NCBI GenBank assembly: GCA_947501325.1
Contig: CANMVC010000002.1
Span: 434,001-498,000 of the forward strand
Direction of reading: 5' to 3'
Length of the DNA stretch: 64,000 nt
Origin: an uncultured Sphingomonadaceae bacterium
Lineage (GTDB): Bacteria; Pseudomonadota; Alphaproteobacteria; Sphingomonadales; Sphingomonadaceae
This document shows positions 36,620 through 45,090 of the stretch, one piece after another. The notes under the pieces were generated by a model, which was given only the letters and a program-made list of their open reading frames with translations, was not told the DNA's origin and did no database searches. A program made the position numbers and the translations under genes. Position 1 is the first letter of the stretch, and each line of letters opens with the position of its first letter.

Positions 36620-37828
36620 TCAAAGACCGACAGACGAAAGGGCTTGATCTAAATCTTCGATCAAGTCGATCGGGTCTTCGAGGCCGACATTGATCCTGAG
36701 CATATCTTCGGTAATCCCGATTTCCAATCGCGCTTCCTCACCCAACCCATGATGCGTGGTCGATGCCGGATGGCACATGAGTGAACGACTATCGCCGATA
36801 TTGTTTGAAATATCTATAAGGTTCAATGCGTTAAGCAGTCCATGAGCCTGCTTGCGACCACCTCCAACATAGAGCGAAAAGATCGGCCCTGCCGCCTCCA
36901 TCTGGCTAATCGCAAGATTATGTTGCGGGTGACTTGGCAGACCCGGGTACAATAATTTCTCTACCCGCTGCTCTAAAAACTTTCCGACCTCGATGGCATT
37001 GTTACTCTGTTTGCGGATGCGCAGATCGAGCGTTTCGAGTCCCTTTAAAACCACCCATGCATTAAATGCACTCAGAGTCGGCCCCGTATTTCGCGTAAAG
37101 GCAAGCAAAGTTTCCTCGATAAACTCTTCCGTGCCACAAACAGCGCCGGCCAATACACGGCCCTGCCCATCCATCATTTTAGTCGCGCTATAGGCGACAA
37201 CGTCAGCGCCAAATTCCATCGGGCGTTGCAGGACATTCGTGGCAAAAGCATTATCAACGACACTGGTAATGCCTTTCGATCGCGCCAGATCGCATACGGA
37301 CCGCAGATCGATTACGTCCATTGTTGGGTTGGCAGGCGTTTCAAAGAAAAACACCTTGGTTTTCGGCGTGATTGCCTGTTCCCAATTTTCGATCTCGCGG
37401 CCGTCGATGACGGTCGTTTCGATCCCGAATTTCGGTAACAAGCTATCGGTCAGCCAGCGACAGGAACCAAATAGCGCACGGCTTGCGACCACATGATCGC
37501 CAGCCTCCAATTGACACAATAAGGCGGCGGTCATCGCAGCCATGCCTGAAGCTGTCGCGCGACAGGCGTCGGCCCCTTCCATCACTGCAATTCGCTCTTC
37601 CAGCATCTGTACTGTCGGATTTTGCAAGCGGCTGTAGGTCATACCGGCTTGTTCGCCATTAAAGCGTGCAGCGGCATCTTCGGCACAGTCATACGTGTAG
37701 CCAGAAGTCAGGAACAAGGCTTCTGACGTCTCTCCAAATTCGCTGCGCAGGGTACCGCTACGAATAGCCTTGGTTGCTGGGCGCCATTTTTTGGTAATCT
37801 CGCGATTTTGACCGGTATCTCTTTTCAT
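36620..37828 (-). CDS. metZ: O-succinylhomoserine sulfhydrylase
   Basis: The 402-residue PLP enzyme belongs to the Cys/Met metabolism transsulfuration family. The PLP lysine lies in YSATKMMDGQGRVLAG, with SGMAAMTAALL near the cofactor phosphate site. Length and the SATKMMDGQGR signature point to MetZ, which makes homocysteine from O-succinylhomoserine and sulfide in methionine synthesis. Cystathionine gamma-synthase is the main alternative in this family. It follows leuB by 24 nt. Confidence 0.9.
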   Translation of the reverse strand: MKRDTGQNREITKKWRPATKAIRSGTLRSEFGETSEALFLTSGYTYDCAEDAAARFNGEQAGMTYSRLQNPTVQMLEERIAVMEGADACRATASGMAAMTAALLCQLEAGDHVVASRALFGSCRWLTDSLLPKFGIETTVIDGREIENWEQAITPKTKVFFFETPANPTMDVIDLRSVCDLARSKGITSVVDNAFATNVLQRPMEFGADVVAYSATKMMDGQGRVLAGAVCGTEEFIEETLLAFTRNTGPTLSAFNAWVVLKGLETLDLRIRKQSNNAIEVGKFLEQRVEKLLYPGLPSHPQHNLAISQMEAAGPIFSLYVGGGRKQAHGLLNALNLIDISNNIGDSRSLMCHPASTTHHGLGEEARLEIGITEDMLRINVGLEDPIDLIEDLDQALSSVGL

Positions 37829-37852
37829 ATCTTTTCCTAAGCCGATCAGTGG

Positions 37853-38902
37853 CTAACTGGCAAGCCGCGCGACAACCGCGTCGCCAATTTCTCGGGTCGA
37901 CGCGCTGCCACCCAGATCACGGCCCAATATCCCTTGCTCCAGAACACCAGCGACAGCCCGTTCGATCCGCAAGGCTTCATCCTCCATTCCAAAGCTGTGT
38001 CGCAGCATCATTGCAGCGGACAATATCATGGCAGAAGGATTGGCAATCCCCTGCCCCGCGATATCCGGCGCGCTGCCGTGAATAGGCTCGTATAGCCCGC
38101 GGGTTCCGGTACCCAGAGAGGCGGAAGCAAGCAGCCCAATCGATCCTACACACATGCTGGCCTGATCGGACAATATGTCGCCAAAAATGTTGCCCGTCAG
38201 CATGACATCAAATTGCCCCGGATTACGCACCAGCTGCATCGCGGCATTATCCACATACATGTGATTCAGTTCGACATCCGGATAGTCCACAGCCACCTCA
38301 TTTACGACGGCACGCCACAGGACCGATGTTTGCAGCACATTGGCCTTGTCTACCGAGCAAAGCTTTTTCCGGCGACCCTGTGCTGCCCTGAACGCGACAT
38401 GCGCGATGCGGCTGATTTCCTGTTCATTATAGGCCATGATGTCATAGCCTTCACGCAAACCTGCATCAGTCGTCCGCTGACCTTTTTCACCGAAATAAAT
38501 ATCGCCAGTCAATTCGCGCAAAATGAGCAGATCAATGGCACCCGCCACATCGGGTTTCAGGGCCGAGAGGTTTTCCAACCCGGCGAAAGCTTTGGCAGGG
38601 CGCAAATTGGCAAAAGTCTGCATTTCCTTGCGCAACCCCAGCACGGCTTGTTCGGGACGCAAATGCCGTTCCAGGTCATCGCATTCTGGATCACCCACAG
38701 CGCCAAATAGCACCGCATCGGATGCCATGACCAGTTCCAGAGTCGCTGGCGGCAAAGGATGACCGTGGTTCTTATAGGCCACGCCACCGACATCCGCATG
38801 ATTCAACCGCAAATCCGGGAGTCCCAAAGCCTCCAATACGCGCAGGGCTTCGACCATGATTTCCTGACCAATGCCGTCACCGGCGAGCACTGCAATATGC
38901 AT
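37853..38902 (-). CDS. leuB: 3-isopropylmalate dehydrogenase
   Basis: The 349-residue protein shows LeuB features: [13 protein letters not shown] at the start, the arginine-bearing [13 protein letters not shown] segment, and the family signature [21 protein letters not shown] near the C-terminus. It catalyses oxidative decarboxylation of 3-isopropylmalate in leucine synthesis. It sits in a leftward run with recO upstream and metZ downstream; the leuCD genes are not in the window. Confidence 0.96.
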   Translation of the reverse strand: MHIAVLAGDGIGQEIMVEALRVLEALGLPDLRLNHADVGGVAYKNHGHPLPPATLELVMASDAVLFGAVGDPECDDLERHLRPEQAVLGLRKEMQTFANLRPAKAFAGLENLSALKPDVAGAIDLLILRELTGDIYFGEKGQRTTDAGLREGYDIMAYNEQEISRIAHVAFRAAQGRRKKLCSVDKANVLQTSVLWRAVVNEVAVDYPDVELNHMYVDNAAMQLVRNPGQFDVMLTGNIFGDILSDQASMCVGSIGLLASASLGTGTRGLYEPIHGSAPDIAGQGIANPSAMILSAAMMLRHSFGMEDEALRIERAVAGVLEQGILGRDLGGSASTREIGDAVVARLAS

Positions 38903-38949
38903 TTCTTTTCCTTAGAAGTTTGCGCGCCGTCCTGCCGCGCAAACGGCGA

Positions 38950-39684
38950 TTAGGCAACCACCCTTTTTAGACGATCCACCAAAACCGAGCGTGCTGCCAT
39001 GACGTCATTACGGCGATCCTCGAAGAAATGACGCTTCAGGAAAAATCCAGTGACTTTCAAACCATCGAAAATATCATCCCATTCGGGACGGCCCGGATCT
39101 TTCAGAAAGGTTGGCAATGGCAAGAGCTTGTCCTTGTATAATTGCCCTGCCCCTTTGCTCACTGCAGATGCGCTTTTGGGGCTGATGTAAACAAGATCTT
39201 CAGTACCGCCGGTCACAGCGCATTTATCAAGCGACAATCCAAAGCCCAGTTCCGACAAGAGAAGCAACTCATAGCGCACCAGTGCCACCACCCAGCCCTT
39301 GGCCGAAGGCGCGCCGCATATCGCGTCCAGCAAAGCCGACAACGCGCTATGGAGCTTCGGATAGCTATGCTCTTCCGGCAGAATCGCGGCTGTCAACGCC
39401 GTCACCCAATCCAGTGCAGAACTGGCCAGAGGTTCACCGAGATAAGGTCCCCGGCTCTGTTGTAGCTCGGCAGTCATGGAAGCCAGCTGATCTTCTGTTC
39501 GCGCCCGATAATCGGCTTGCACGATATTGGAAGGGATAAGGACCGGCCGCATCGTCCGTGATCGCGCTCCGCGCACATAGCCTGCCATCAATCCATTGTC
39601 AGGCGTTAGGGATCGCACAACCGCGCCATGCTCTCCGTGCTGACGTACGGAGCAGATAATGGCCGAGGTCCGCAGATTAGCCAT
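38950..39684 (-). CDS. recO: DNA repair protein RecO
   Basis: The 244-residue protein has the RecO N-terminal OB fold (ICSVRQHGEHGAVVRSLTPD, GYVRGARSR) and a helical C-terminal part. RecO helps RecR load RecA onto SSB-coated gaps in the RecFOR pathway. A conserved zinc-binding Cys set is not obvious. Its start overlaps the uvrC stop by 8 nt, linking two DNA-repair genes on one transcript. Confidence 0.93.
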   Translation of the reverse strand: MANLRTSAIICSVRQHGEHGAVVRSLTPDNGLMAGYVRGARSRTMRPVLIPSNIVQADYRARTEDQLASMTAELQQSRGPYLGEPLASSALDWVTALTAAILPEEHSYPKLHSALSALLDAICGAPSAKGWVVALVRYELLLLSELGFGLSLDKCAVTGGTEDLVYISPKSASAVSKGAGQLYKDKLLPLPTFLKDPGRPEWDDIFDGLKVTGFFLKRHFFEDRRNDVMAARSVLVDRLKRVVA

Positions 39685-41593
39685 GAAAATAGTCGTAAAC
39701 TTTTTGCGCTACGGTCGCGGAAACTCCGGGAGCGCCCTGAAGGTCTTCCAGCGACGCGTTCTTGACAGCCCGCGCAGTCCCGAAATGCAGCAACATCGCC
39801 TTTTTACGAGCTGGGCCGATTCCCGGCACATTATCAAGCGAGCTATGCCCGACCGATTTGGCGCGTTTCTGACGATGCGCGCCAATGGCAAAGCGATGCG
39901 CTTCATCCCGCAGGCGCTGTAGGTAGAACAACACCGGGCTGTTGATCGGTAAGTTCAGTTCCCGGCCATCCAGAAAATGAAACGTCTCACGCCCGGCGTT
40001 GCGATCCGGCCCTTTGGACACGCCAATCATATTGACGTCTTCAACTCCGATTTCCGCGAGGGCTTCCTTGGCGGCGGACATCTGGCCTTTGCCGCCGTCG
40101 ATGAGCACCAGGTCAGGCCATTCGCCTTTTTCACGGTCGGGGTCTTCTTTCTGGGCGCGGGCAAAGCGACGTTCGAGCACTTCGCGCATCATCGCAAAAT
40201 CATCGCCAGGGGCGGTGTCAGGATTTTTGATGTTGAATTTGCGATACGCATTCTTGCGAAAACCTTCCGGCCCGGCGACCACCATCCCGCCGACCATATT
40301 GGTGCCCTGAATATGACTGTTATCGTATATTTCTATCCGATCCGGCACCGCGTCCAGTTCCAGCAGATCGACCATTTCCCGCATGATTTTCGCCTGGGTA
40401 GAGGATTCCGCCAAACGTCGATCCAAAGCTTCTTCTGCGTTACGGCTTGCTTGTTTGAGTAATTTCACACGATCGCCGCGCTGCGGCTTCGACACGCTGA
40501 CTTTATAGTCAGCGCGCGTACCCAGTGCCTCGGACAATAAGTCAGCATCCGGCAATTCACGGTCCAGCAAGACCAGTTTTGGCGGGGGCATCCGATCGTA
40601 AAATTGCATCAGAAAGCTGGAGAAGACCTCTTCAATCTCCACATTGGTTGTATGGGCTGGAAAGAAGCTGCGATGCCCCCAATTTTGCCCGCCACGAATG
40701 AAAAAGGCCTGTATGCACACCGTCGAACCCTTTGCCGCCAACGCGAAAATATCAGCATCTGGCAGGCCTGCAGCATTGACGGCCTGATTGCCCTGAATGA
40801 AGGTAAGCGCCTTCAGTCTATCGCGGTGAAGCGCGGCCATTTCGAAATCGAGTTCCTCCGCCGCCTTTTCCATTTGCACGCCGAGCTTTTGTTGCACATC
40901 GGTCGACTTTCCGGATAGGAAGTTTCGCGAATCTTCCACCAGCTCCGCATATTCTTCCTTGCTAATCCGATCCACACAGGGCGCCGAACAACGCTTGATT
41001 TGATAGAGTAAACAAGGGCGCGAACGGTTGTTAAAAAAGCTGTCGGTGCAGGAACGGAGCAGAAATAGCTTCTGCAATGCGTTGAGTGTTTGATTGACGG
41101 AGCCAGCGCTGGCAAAAGGTCCGAAATATTTACCTTTGGCCTTCTGCGCCCCGCGATGTTTCTGAATACGCGGAAAATCATGATCCTCGCGTAACAGAAT
41201 GAACGGGAAGCTCTTATCATCCCGTAGCAGCACATTGTAGGCGGGCCGGAATTTCTTGATCAGTTGCGCTTCGAGCAACAACGCCTCTGCCTCGCTACCC
41301 GTTGTGACAATCGTCATCGAGCGGGTTTGCGCGACCATCCGTAACAAGCGATGCGGCAAACGGTTCATTTGTACGTAGGATCCCACACGGTTTTTTAGCG
41401 ATCGGGCCTTGCCAACATAAAGCACATCACCGCGACTATCCTGCATCCGGTAGACGCCAGGCCGTGTGGGCAATGTATTCAATGTTTCGCGGATGGCCGC
41501 CATACCCGTTTCGAGGTCAGGCGTTTCATTGCCGCGCACCGCATAGGTCGCGTTGTCTTCGTTAAAACGGTCTGGAGATTGTGGGCCGGACAT
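39677..41593 (-). CDS. uvrC: Excinuclease ABC subunit UvrC
   Basis: The 638-residue protein begins, after a short extension, with a GIY-YIG nuclease domain (RPGVYRMQDSRGDVLYVGKA). A Cys-rich segment (SRPCLLYQIKRCSAPCVD), a UVR motif, an RNase H-like C-terminal nuclease with IEIYDNSHIQGTNMVGGMVV, and helix-hairpin-helix motifs (NVPGIGPARKKAML) follow. It makes both incisions around bulky DNA lesions in nucleotide excision repair. It lies 63 nt downstream of atpF in the same direction and overlaps recO by 8 nt. Confidence 0.97.
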   Translation of the reverse strand: MSGPQSPDRFNEDNATYAVRGNETPDLETGMAAIRETLNTLPTRPGVYRMQDSRGDVLYVGKARSLKNRVGSYVQMNRLPHRLLRMVAQTRSMTIVTTGSEAEALLLEAQLIKKFRPAYNVLLRDDKSFPFILLREDHDFPRIQKHRGAQKAKGKYFGPFASAGSVNQTLNALQKLFLLRSCTDSFFNNRSRPCLLYQIKRCSAPCVDRISKEEYAELVEDSRNFLSGKSTDVQQKLGVQMEKAAEELDFEMAALHRDRLKALTFIQGNQAVNAAGLPDADIFALAAKGSTVCIQAFFIRGGQNWGHRSFFPAHTTNVEIEEVFSSFLMQFYDRMPPPKLVLLDRELPDADLLSEALGTRADYKVSVSKPQRGDRVKLLKQASRNAEEALDRRLAESSTQAKIMREMVDLLELDAVPDRIEIYDNSHIQGTNMVGGMVVAGPEGFRKNAYRKFNIKNPDTAPGDDFAMMREVLERRFARAQKEDPDREKGEWPDLVLIDGGKGQMSAAKEALAEIGVEDVNMIGVSKGPDRNAGRETFHFLDGRELNLPINSPVLFYLQRLRDEAHRFAIGAHRQKRAKSVGHSSLDNVPGIGPARKKAMLLHFGTARAVKNASLEDLQGAPGVSATVAQKVYDYFHG

Positions 41594-41656
41594 AGCTTAT
41601 ATCTAAGCTCCGACGCCGATCATTACCAGCGCCTATCCGCAGTAATAAGCGATAGA

Positions 41657-42235
41657 CTAGTTAAGCTTCGTGCCTAAGTCGTTGATCGTTTTGTCGATCA
41701 GGCCTTTATCCGCCGCAGCGTCATGATTGGCAGCGATTAAGTTTTGAGCCGCAATCGTAGCTGCGCCAGCTGCTTTTGCACGAACTTCAGCGATAGCGGC
41801 GCGTTCGGCGGCGCTGATTTTATCTTCAGCCATTTTCTTACGGCGCGCGATCAGATCGGTCGTCGCTTTCTTGGCATCGGCAACCACCAATTCGGCTTCA
41901 CTCTCTGCTTGCGCGAGGATTTCAGCGGCTTCGTCGTCCGCAGCCCGCAGACGCGATTCATATTTCGCCCGCAATTCTTCGGATTCTTCACGTAACTTCT
42001 TGGCTTCGTCCAATTGTTCGCGAATATCCGCAATCTTTTTATCGAGTGATGCACTAATGGCAGCAGGTACTTTTTTCCAGAGCACCAAACCAATAACGAC
42101 CAGCATTGAAAGCGACACGAACACTGTCGCGTTGAATACACCGAATACAGCAGGCGTAACATGTTCCTCGGCAGAGCCCGAGGCCAGCATTGCGACGTCA
42201 GCCGCTGCGGTTGCCAGATTTACAAAATCAACCAT
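41657..42235 (-). CDS. atpF: ATP synthase F0 subunit b
   Basis: The 192-residue protein has one membrane helix near residues 30-55 (TVFVSLSMLVVIGLVLWKKV) followed by a long charged coiled coil rich in Ala, Glu and Lys, as in subunit b of the peripheral stalk. It overlaps the b' gene by 8 nt. The F0 order here is I-a-c-b'-b, as in alphaproteobacteria, and the F1 genes are elsewhere. Confidence 0.94.
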   Translation of the reverse strand: MVDFVNLATAAADVAMLASGSAEEHVTPAVFGVFNATVFVSLSMLVVIGLVLWKKVPAAISASLDKKIADIREQLDEAKKLREESEELRAKYESRLRAADDEAAEILAQAESEAELVVADAKKATTDLIARRKKMAEDKISAAERAAIAEVRAKAAGAATIAAQNLIAANHDAAADKGLIDKTINDLGTKLN

Positions 42236-42722
42236 GTTTCAACGCTGCCTTTGCTTCTTTCAATGCTGCCGCCTTGGTCACTTTCGCGCCAGAGATTTTT
42301 GCAACCATGTCCTGCGCAACTTCGGCGGAGACAGTTTCAATTTCTTTCAAAGCCTCGCCCGCTCGTGCTTTGATGTCCGCTTCAGCCGCGGCCACTTTCG
42401 CAGCAATATCGGCGTTGGCTTTATTTTTGCGCTTCTCGGCAGCAGCATTAGCTTTTGCTTTACTTGCTTCTACCAGAGCCTGCGCTTCGCTGCGGTCATT
42501 TTCCATTTTGACGCGATAGCTCTCTTCCAGTTCATCTGCCGTCACATTGGCAGTACGCGCCGCTTCGAGATCGTCGGCGATCCGCTTATCCCGAGCATCA
42601 ACCGTGCCCTGGATTTTCGGAAACATACCTAAACCGATGACAAAAAATGTAATCCCGAAAGTCAGCAAAAGCCAAAAAATCTGGGATCCATAGGTTGCGG
42701 CGATTTGATCAATTTGTGGCAT
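42228..42722 (-). CDS. ATP synthase F0 subunit b'
   Basis: The 164-residue protein has a membrane helix (about 12-32) and a coiled coil, starting MPQIDQIAATYGSQIFWLLL as in alphaproteobacterial b' subunits. It pairs with subunit b to make a heterodimeric peripheral stalk, as in photosynthetic bacteria and chloroplasts. It follows the subunit c gene by 69 nt and overlaps atpF by 8 nt. Confidence 0.93.
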   Translation of the reverse strand: MPQIDQIAATYGSQIFWLLLTFGITFFVIGLGMFPKIQGTVDARDKRIADDLEAARTANVTADELEESYRVKMENDRSEAQALVEASKAKANAAAEKRKNKANADIAAKVAAAEADIKARAGEALKEIETVSAEVAQDMVAKISGAKVTKAAALKEAKAALKHG

Positions 42723-42791
42723 TGAACCAGAGGCTCCAATATTTTGAAACAGCGGAGCGGCCCAGCCGCCCCGCTTGTCTCACATCAGTTA

Positions 42792-43019
42792 TTAGGCAAC
42801 GAAAATCAGGATCATTGCGACAACAAATGCCAGCAGACCCAAAAGCTCGGCTGCGGCAAAGCCGATAAACAAACGGCCCTGTTGGCCGTCAGCAGCTGAT
42901 GGATTACGCAGCGCGCTTTCCAAGAAGCTTCCGAATACGTTACCCACACCTACGGCGGCGACACCAGCACCAATTGCTGCCAGACCTGCGCCCAATAATT
43001 TTGCTGCTTCTGCGTCCAT
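42792..43019 (-). CDS. atpE: ATP synthase F0 subunit c
   Basis: The 75-residue hairpin protein has two membrane helices, a polar loop (ALRNPSAADGQQGR) and the proton-binding Glu58 in GFAAAELLGL. It forms the rotor ring. The carboxylate is Glu rather than the Asp of E. coli, and no sodium-binding signature is evident, so proton coupling is expected. It lies 52 nt downstream of atpB. Confidence 0.96.
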   Translation of the reverse strand: MDAEAAKLLGAGLAAIGAGVAAVGVGNVFGSFLESALRNPSAADGQQGRLFIGFAAAELLGLLAFVVAMILIFVA

Positions 43020-43071
43020 TGTAGTTACTCCTGTTCAAAAATATCGTTTGGAAATTAAGTCTTGTTTCAAA

Positions 43072-43854
43072 TCAATGCAGGTTCTCTGCATCATTGATGT
43101 AAAGCGATGTCAGCAATGCAAACACATAGGCTTGCACAACCGCCACCAGCAATTCGAGCGCGCTGATACCGATCATCAGAGCAAAACTGGGTATGCCAAC
43201 GAGCACACCATAGCCGGCGCCCGCGTTAGAACTGTTTATGACAAAGCCCGCCAGAACCTTCAGCAAAATGTGGCCCGCCGTCATAGCGACGAAAAGACGC
43301 AAGGCGAGGCTGAAAGGACGGACCAGAAAGGATAATAGCTCAACGATGAAAATAAACGGGATCATCGGTAGCGGCGTACCATGCGGCACGAACAGCGAGA
43401 AAAAATGCAGCTTATGTTTTGCAAAGCCAACAATCAAAACAATCGAGAAGCTCAAGATCGCCAATACGCCGGTAACCGTCAAATGGCTGGTTACGGTAAA
43501 AGGATGCAGTCCTAAAACGCCGACGGGCAAAAGACCCAAAACGTTGGAGAACAGGATGAACATGAACAGCGAGAATACAAAAGGTGCGTATTTGCGACCA
43601 GCAGGTCCGATATTTGCGTCCATCATATTGTCGATAAAGCCGGTAAAACCCTCGACCATCATCTGCCAGCGTCCAGGCACCAGCTCCCGTTTCATGCCGC
43701 CAAGCATGAACGCCCATAAAGCGATAACCGAGACCATCATCCAAACCGCGCTATTGGTTAGCGCGATCTGTTGACCCCCTAGGGAAAAGCCTTCAAAAAT
43801 CGTCTGTACCTCAAATTGGTACATTGGATCGATTTTACCTTCTTCAGTCGCCAC
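43072..43854 (-). CDS. atpB: ATP synthase F0 subunit a
   Basis: The 260-residue membrane protein has the conserved helix SLALRLFVAMTAGHILL carrying the essential Arg of the proton channel. PLGVLGLHPFTVTSHLT-like segments are typical of alphaproteobacterial AtpB (the sequence here reads PVGVLGLHPFTVTSHL). It forms the stator half-channels against the c ring. It follows atpI by 35 nt. Confidence 0.96.
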   Translation of the reverse strand: MATEEGKIDPMYQFEVQTIFEGFSLGGQQIALTNSAVWMMVSVIALWAFMLGGMKRELVPGRWQMMVEGFTGFIDNMMDANIGPAGRKYAPFVFSLFMFILFSNVLGLLPVGVLGLHPFTVTSHLTVTGVLAILSFSIVLIVGFAKHKLHFFSLFVPHGTPLPMIPFIFIVELLSFLVRPFSLALRLFVAMTAGHILLKVLAGFVINSSNAGAGYGVLVGIPSFALMIGISALELLVAVVQAYVFALLTSLYINDAENLH

Positions 43855-43889
43855 GCAAGGGACCCCTGTTTTTCAAACGGTGCGCAAAA

Positions 43890-44204
43890 TCACTTATGTT
43901 TCTTTGCGCTCTCGTTTGAGAGTTTAATAATGTTCCTGAACGCCACGATGATACCCAGAAACAGGAATATCAAAAGAAGCCAAGGTCCGGTTCCGATAAA
44001 ATAGTCCAGCACCCAGCCGACCAATGCACCGCCACCAATACCCGCAATCAAATCTGCCAAAACCCGGTTTCCGAGCCGATAATTATCATCGACCCCTTTT
44101 TGGGTTTTGCCTGATCTGACCGCTTCTTCTGATGCAGCCTGATCGATCCGCTTTTTCAGCGCCTCTATCTTAGCATCATCGTCCATCAGATTTACCAGGT
44201 CCAT
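43890..44204 (-). CDS. atpI: ATP synthase protein I
   Basis: The ATG at 44204 gives 104 residues; 44186 and an upstream 44330 are in-frame alternatives with no clear ribosome-binding site. The protein has two membrane helices (LIAGIGGGALVGWVLDYF and WLLLIFLFLGIIVAFRNI) and the charged N-terminus usual for alphaproteobacterial AtpI. AtpI assists c-ring assembly or magnesium supply. It opens the F0 operon. Confidence 0.88.
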   Translation of the reverse strand: MDLVNLMDDDAKIEALKKRIDQAASEEAVRSGKTQKGVDDNYRLGNRVLADLIAGIGGGALVGWVLDYFIGTGPWLLLIFLFLGIIVAFRNIIKLSNESAKKHK

Positions 44205-44381
44205 TCTCTGTCGTGATTCTTTATAAAATCGCAGAAAATCAGCGGAAAAGCCGATTAACTTGGTTCTACTCACGACAGCGAGTAGCCCCGCTAACCGCGC
44301 CCGTTTAGAAAAGCGGGTGCGCCAAGTCAACAGCGATGCTGCACTGCAGAATTTTCGACAAAAATTCAGCTATTTGAATCG

Positions 44382-44412
44382 AAAAGGGCGCGCCGATATT
44401 CTCGACGCGCCC
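44382..44412 (-). terminator. Intrinsic terminator after ydbL
   Basis: On the minus strand GGGCGCG pairs with CGCGCCC, extended inward to an 11-bp stem with a GAATA loop, and is followed by TTTTC. It lies 28 bp after the ydbL stop and would end the ydbH-ynbE-ydbL transcript before atpI. Confidence 0.85.
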
Positions 44413-44440
44413 AATGTCTGAAAATTCATCTATATTGGCG

Positions 44441-44836
44441 TTAAGGGCAGCGTGCGTCCCGTATAGGGGCCGCCGATGTTCTCGTCTGCCAACTGCCATC
44501 GGGTGCCTGATATTTCTCACCAGGAGTAGTGCGCATGATCAGGTTGCAACCCGAGGTAAAAGCAAATTGCTCCACCGTTGAGTTGGTTTCCTGCGCCTTG
44601 CGGGTATAAGCGGCCTTGCGCTTGATATTCAAATCTTCAACCATGGCTTTTACAGACGCTGACGGAGACGTCACATAGCCGAGATATCCGTCCGATTTCT
44701 CACCAATCACGCCAGAAGAACGCGCGGCGGCATAAGCCGGATCGCGCTGAGCCAAAACTGGCGTTGCAACTATTGCGGTCAAAGCCAAGCTGCCAATCAT
44801 GGCAACCGCCTTATTTTTCCGTATAAACTCAAACAT
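44441..44836 (-). CDS. ydbL: YdbL family periplasmic protein (DUF1318)
   Basis: The 131-residue protein has a signal peptide (1-29, cleavage after VLA) and the DUF1318 pattern: ARSSGVIGEKSDGYLGYV, VKAMVEDLNIKRKAAYTRKAQ, and TPGEKYQAPDGSW near the end. In E. coli YdbL acts with YdbH and YnbE and is thought to chaperone them. Its start overlaps the ynbE stop by 1 nt, so the three genes are coupled. The C-terminus extends about 20 residues past the family core and contains a Cys pair (C96 region and C130). Confidence 0.9.
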   Translation of the reverse strand: MFEFIRKNKAVAMIGSLALTAIVATPVLAQRDPAYAAARSSGVIGEKSDGYLGYVTSPSASVKAMVEDLNIKRKAAYTRKAQETNSTVEQFAFTSGCNLIMRTTPGEKYQAPDGSWQTRTSAAPIRDARCP

Positions 44837-45090
44837 CAGAAAATCTCCGCTTCACTGTTAATCAAATCTTTGGCGTCACCATCCAATCGATAGACGACTT
44901 CCTGTTTTATATTGATATTCAGGTTAATCACGATGGGTTTATCTGGCGCAGAAACCTGCACACATCCTGCCAGAACGGCACTTAGCCCCAAGGCGACACC
45001 CGATATCAGGCCGGTTGCCTTCCTATTCTTCATAACTGAACGAATCGCATTTCCAGACGGATCCGTCAATTGACTTGTCTTATGGTTCAT
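44836..45090 (-). CDS. ynbE: YnbE family outer-membrane lipoprotein
   Basis: The mature part matches YnbE: a lipobox LAGC, then DKPIVINLNINIKQEVVYRLDGDAKDLI-type residues (the sequence keeps INLNINIK and VVYRLD). The start at 45090 has GGGAAAG upstream and overlaps ydbH by 11 nt, but it makes a long n-region. An ATG at 45033 gives a 65-residue product closer to family length but without a visible ribosome-binding site. In E. coli, YnbE multimers complete the bridge from YdbH to the outer membrane. Confidence 0.88.
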   Translation of the reverse strand: MNHKTSQLTDPSGNAIRSVMKNRKATGLISGVALGLSAVLAGCVQVSAPDKPIVINLNINIKQEVVYRLDGDAKDLINSEAEIF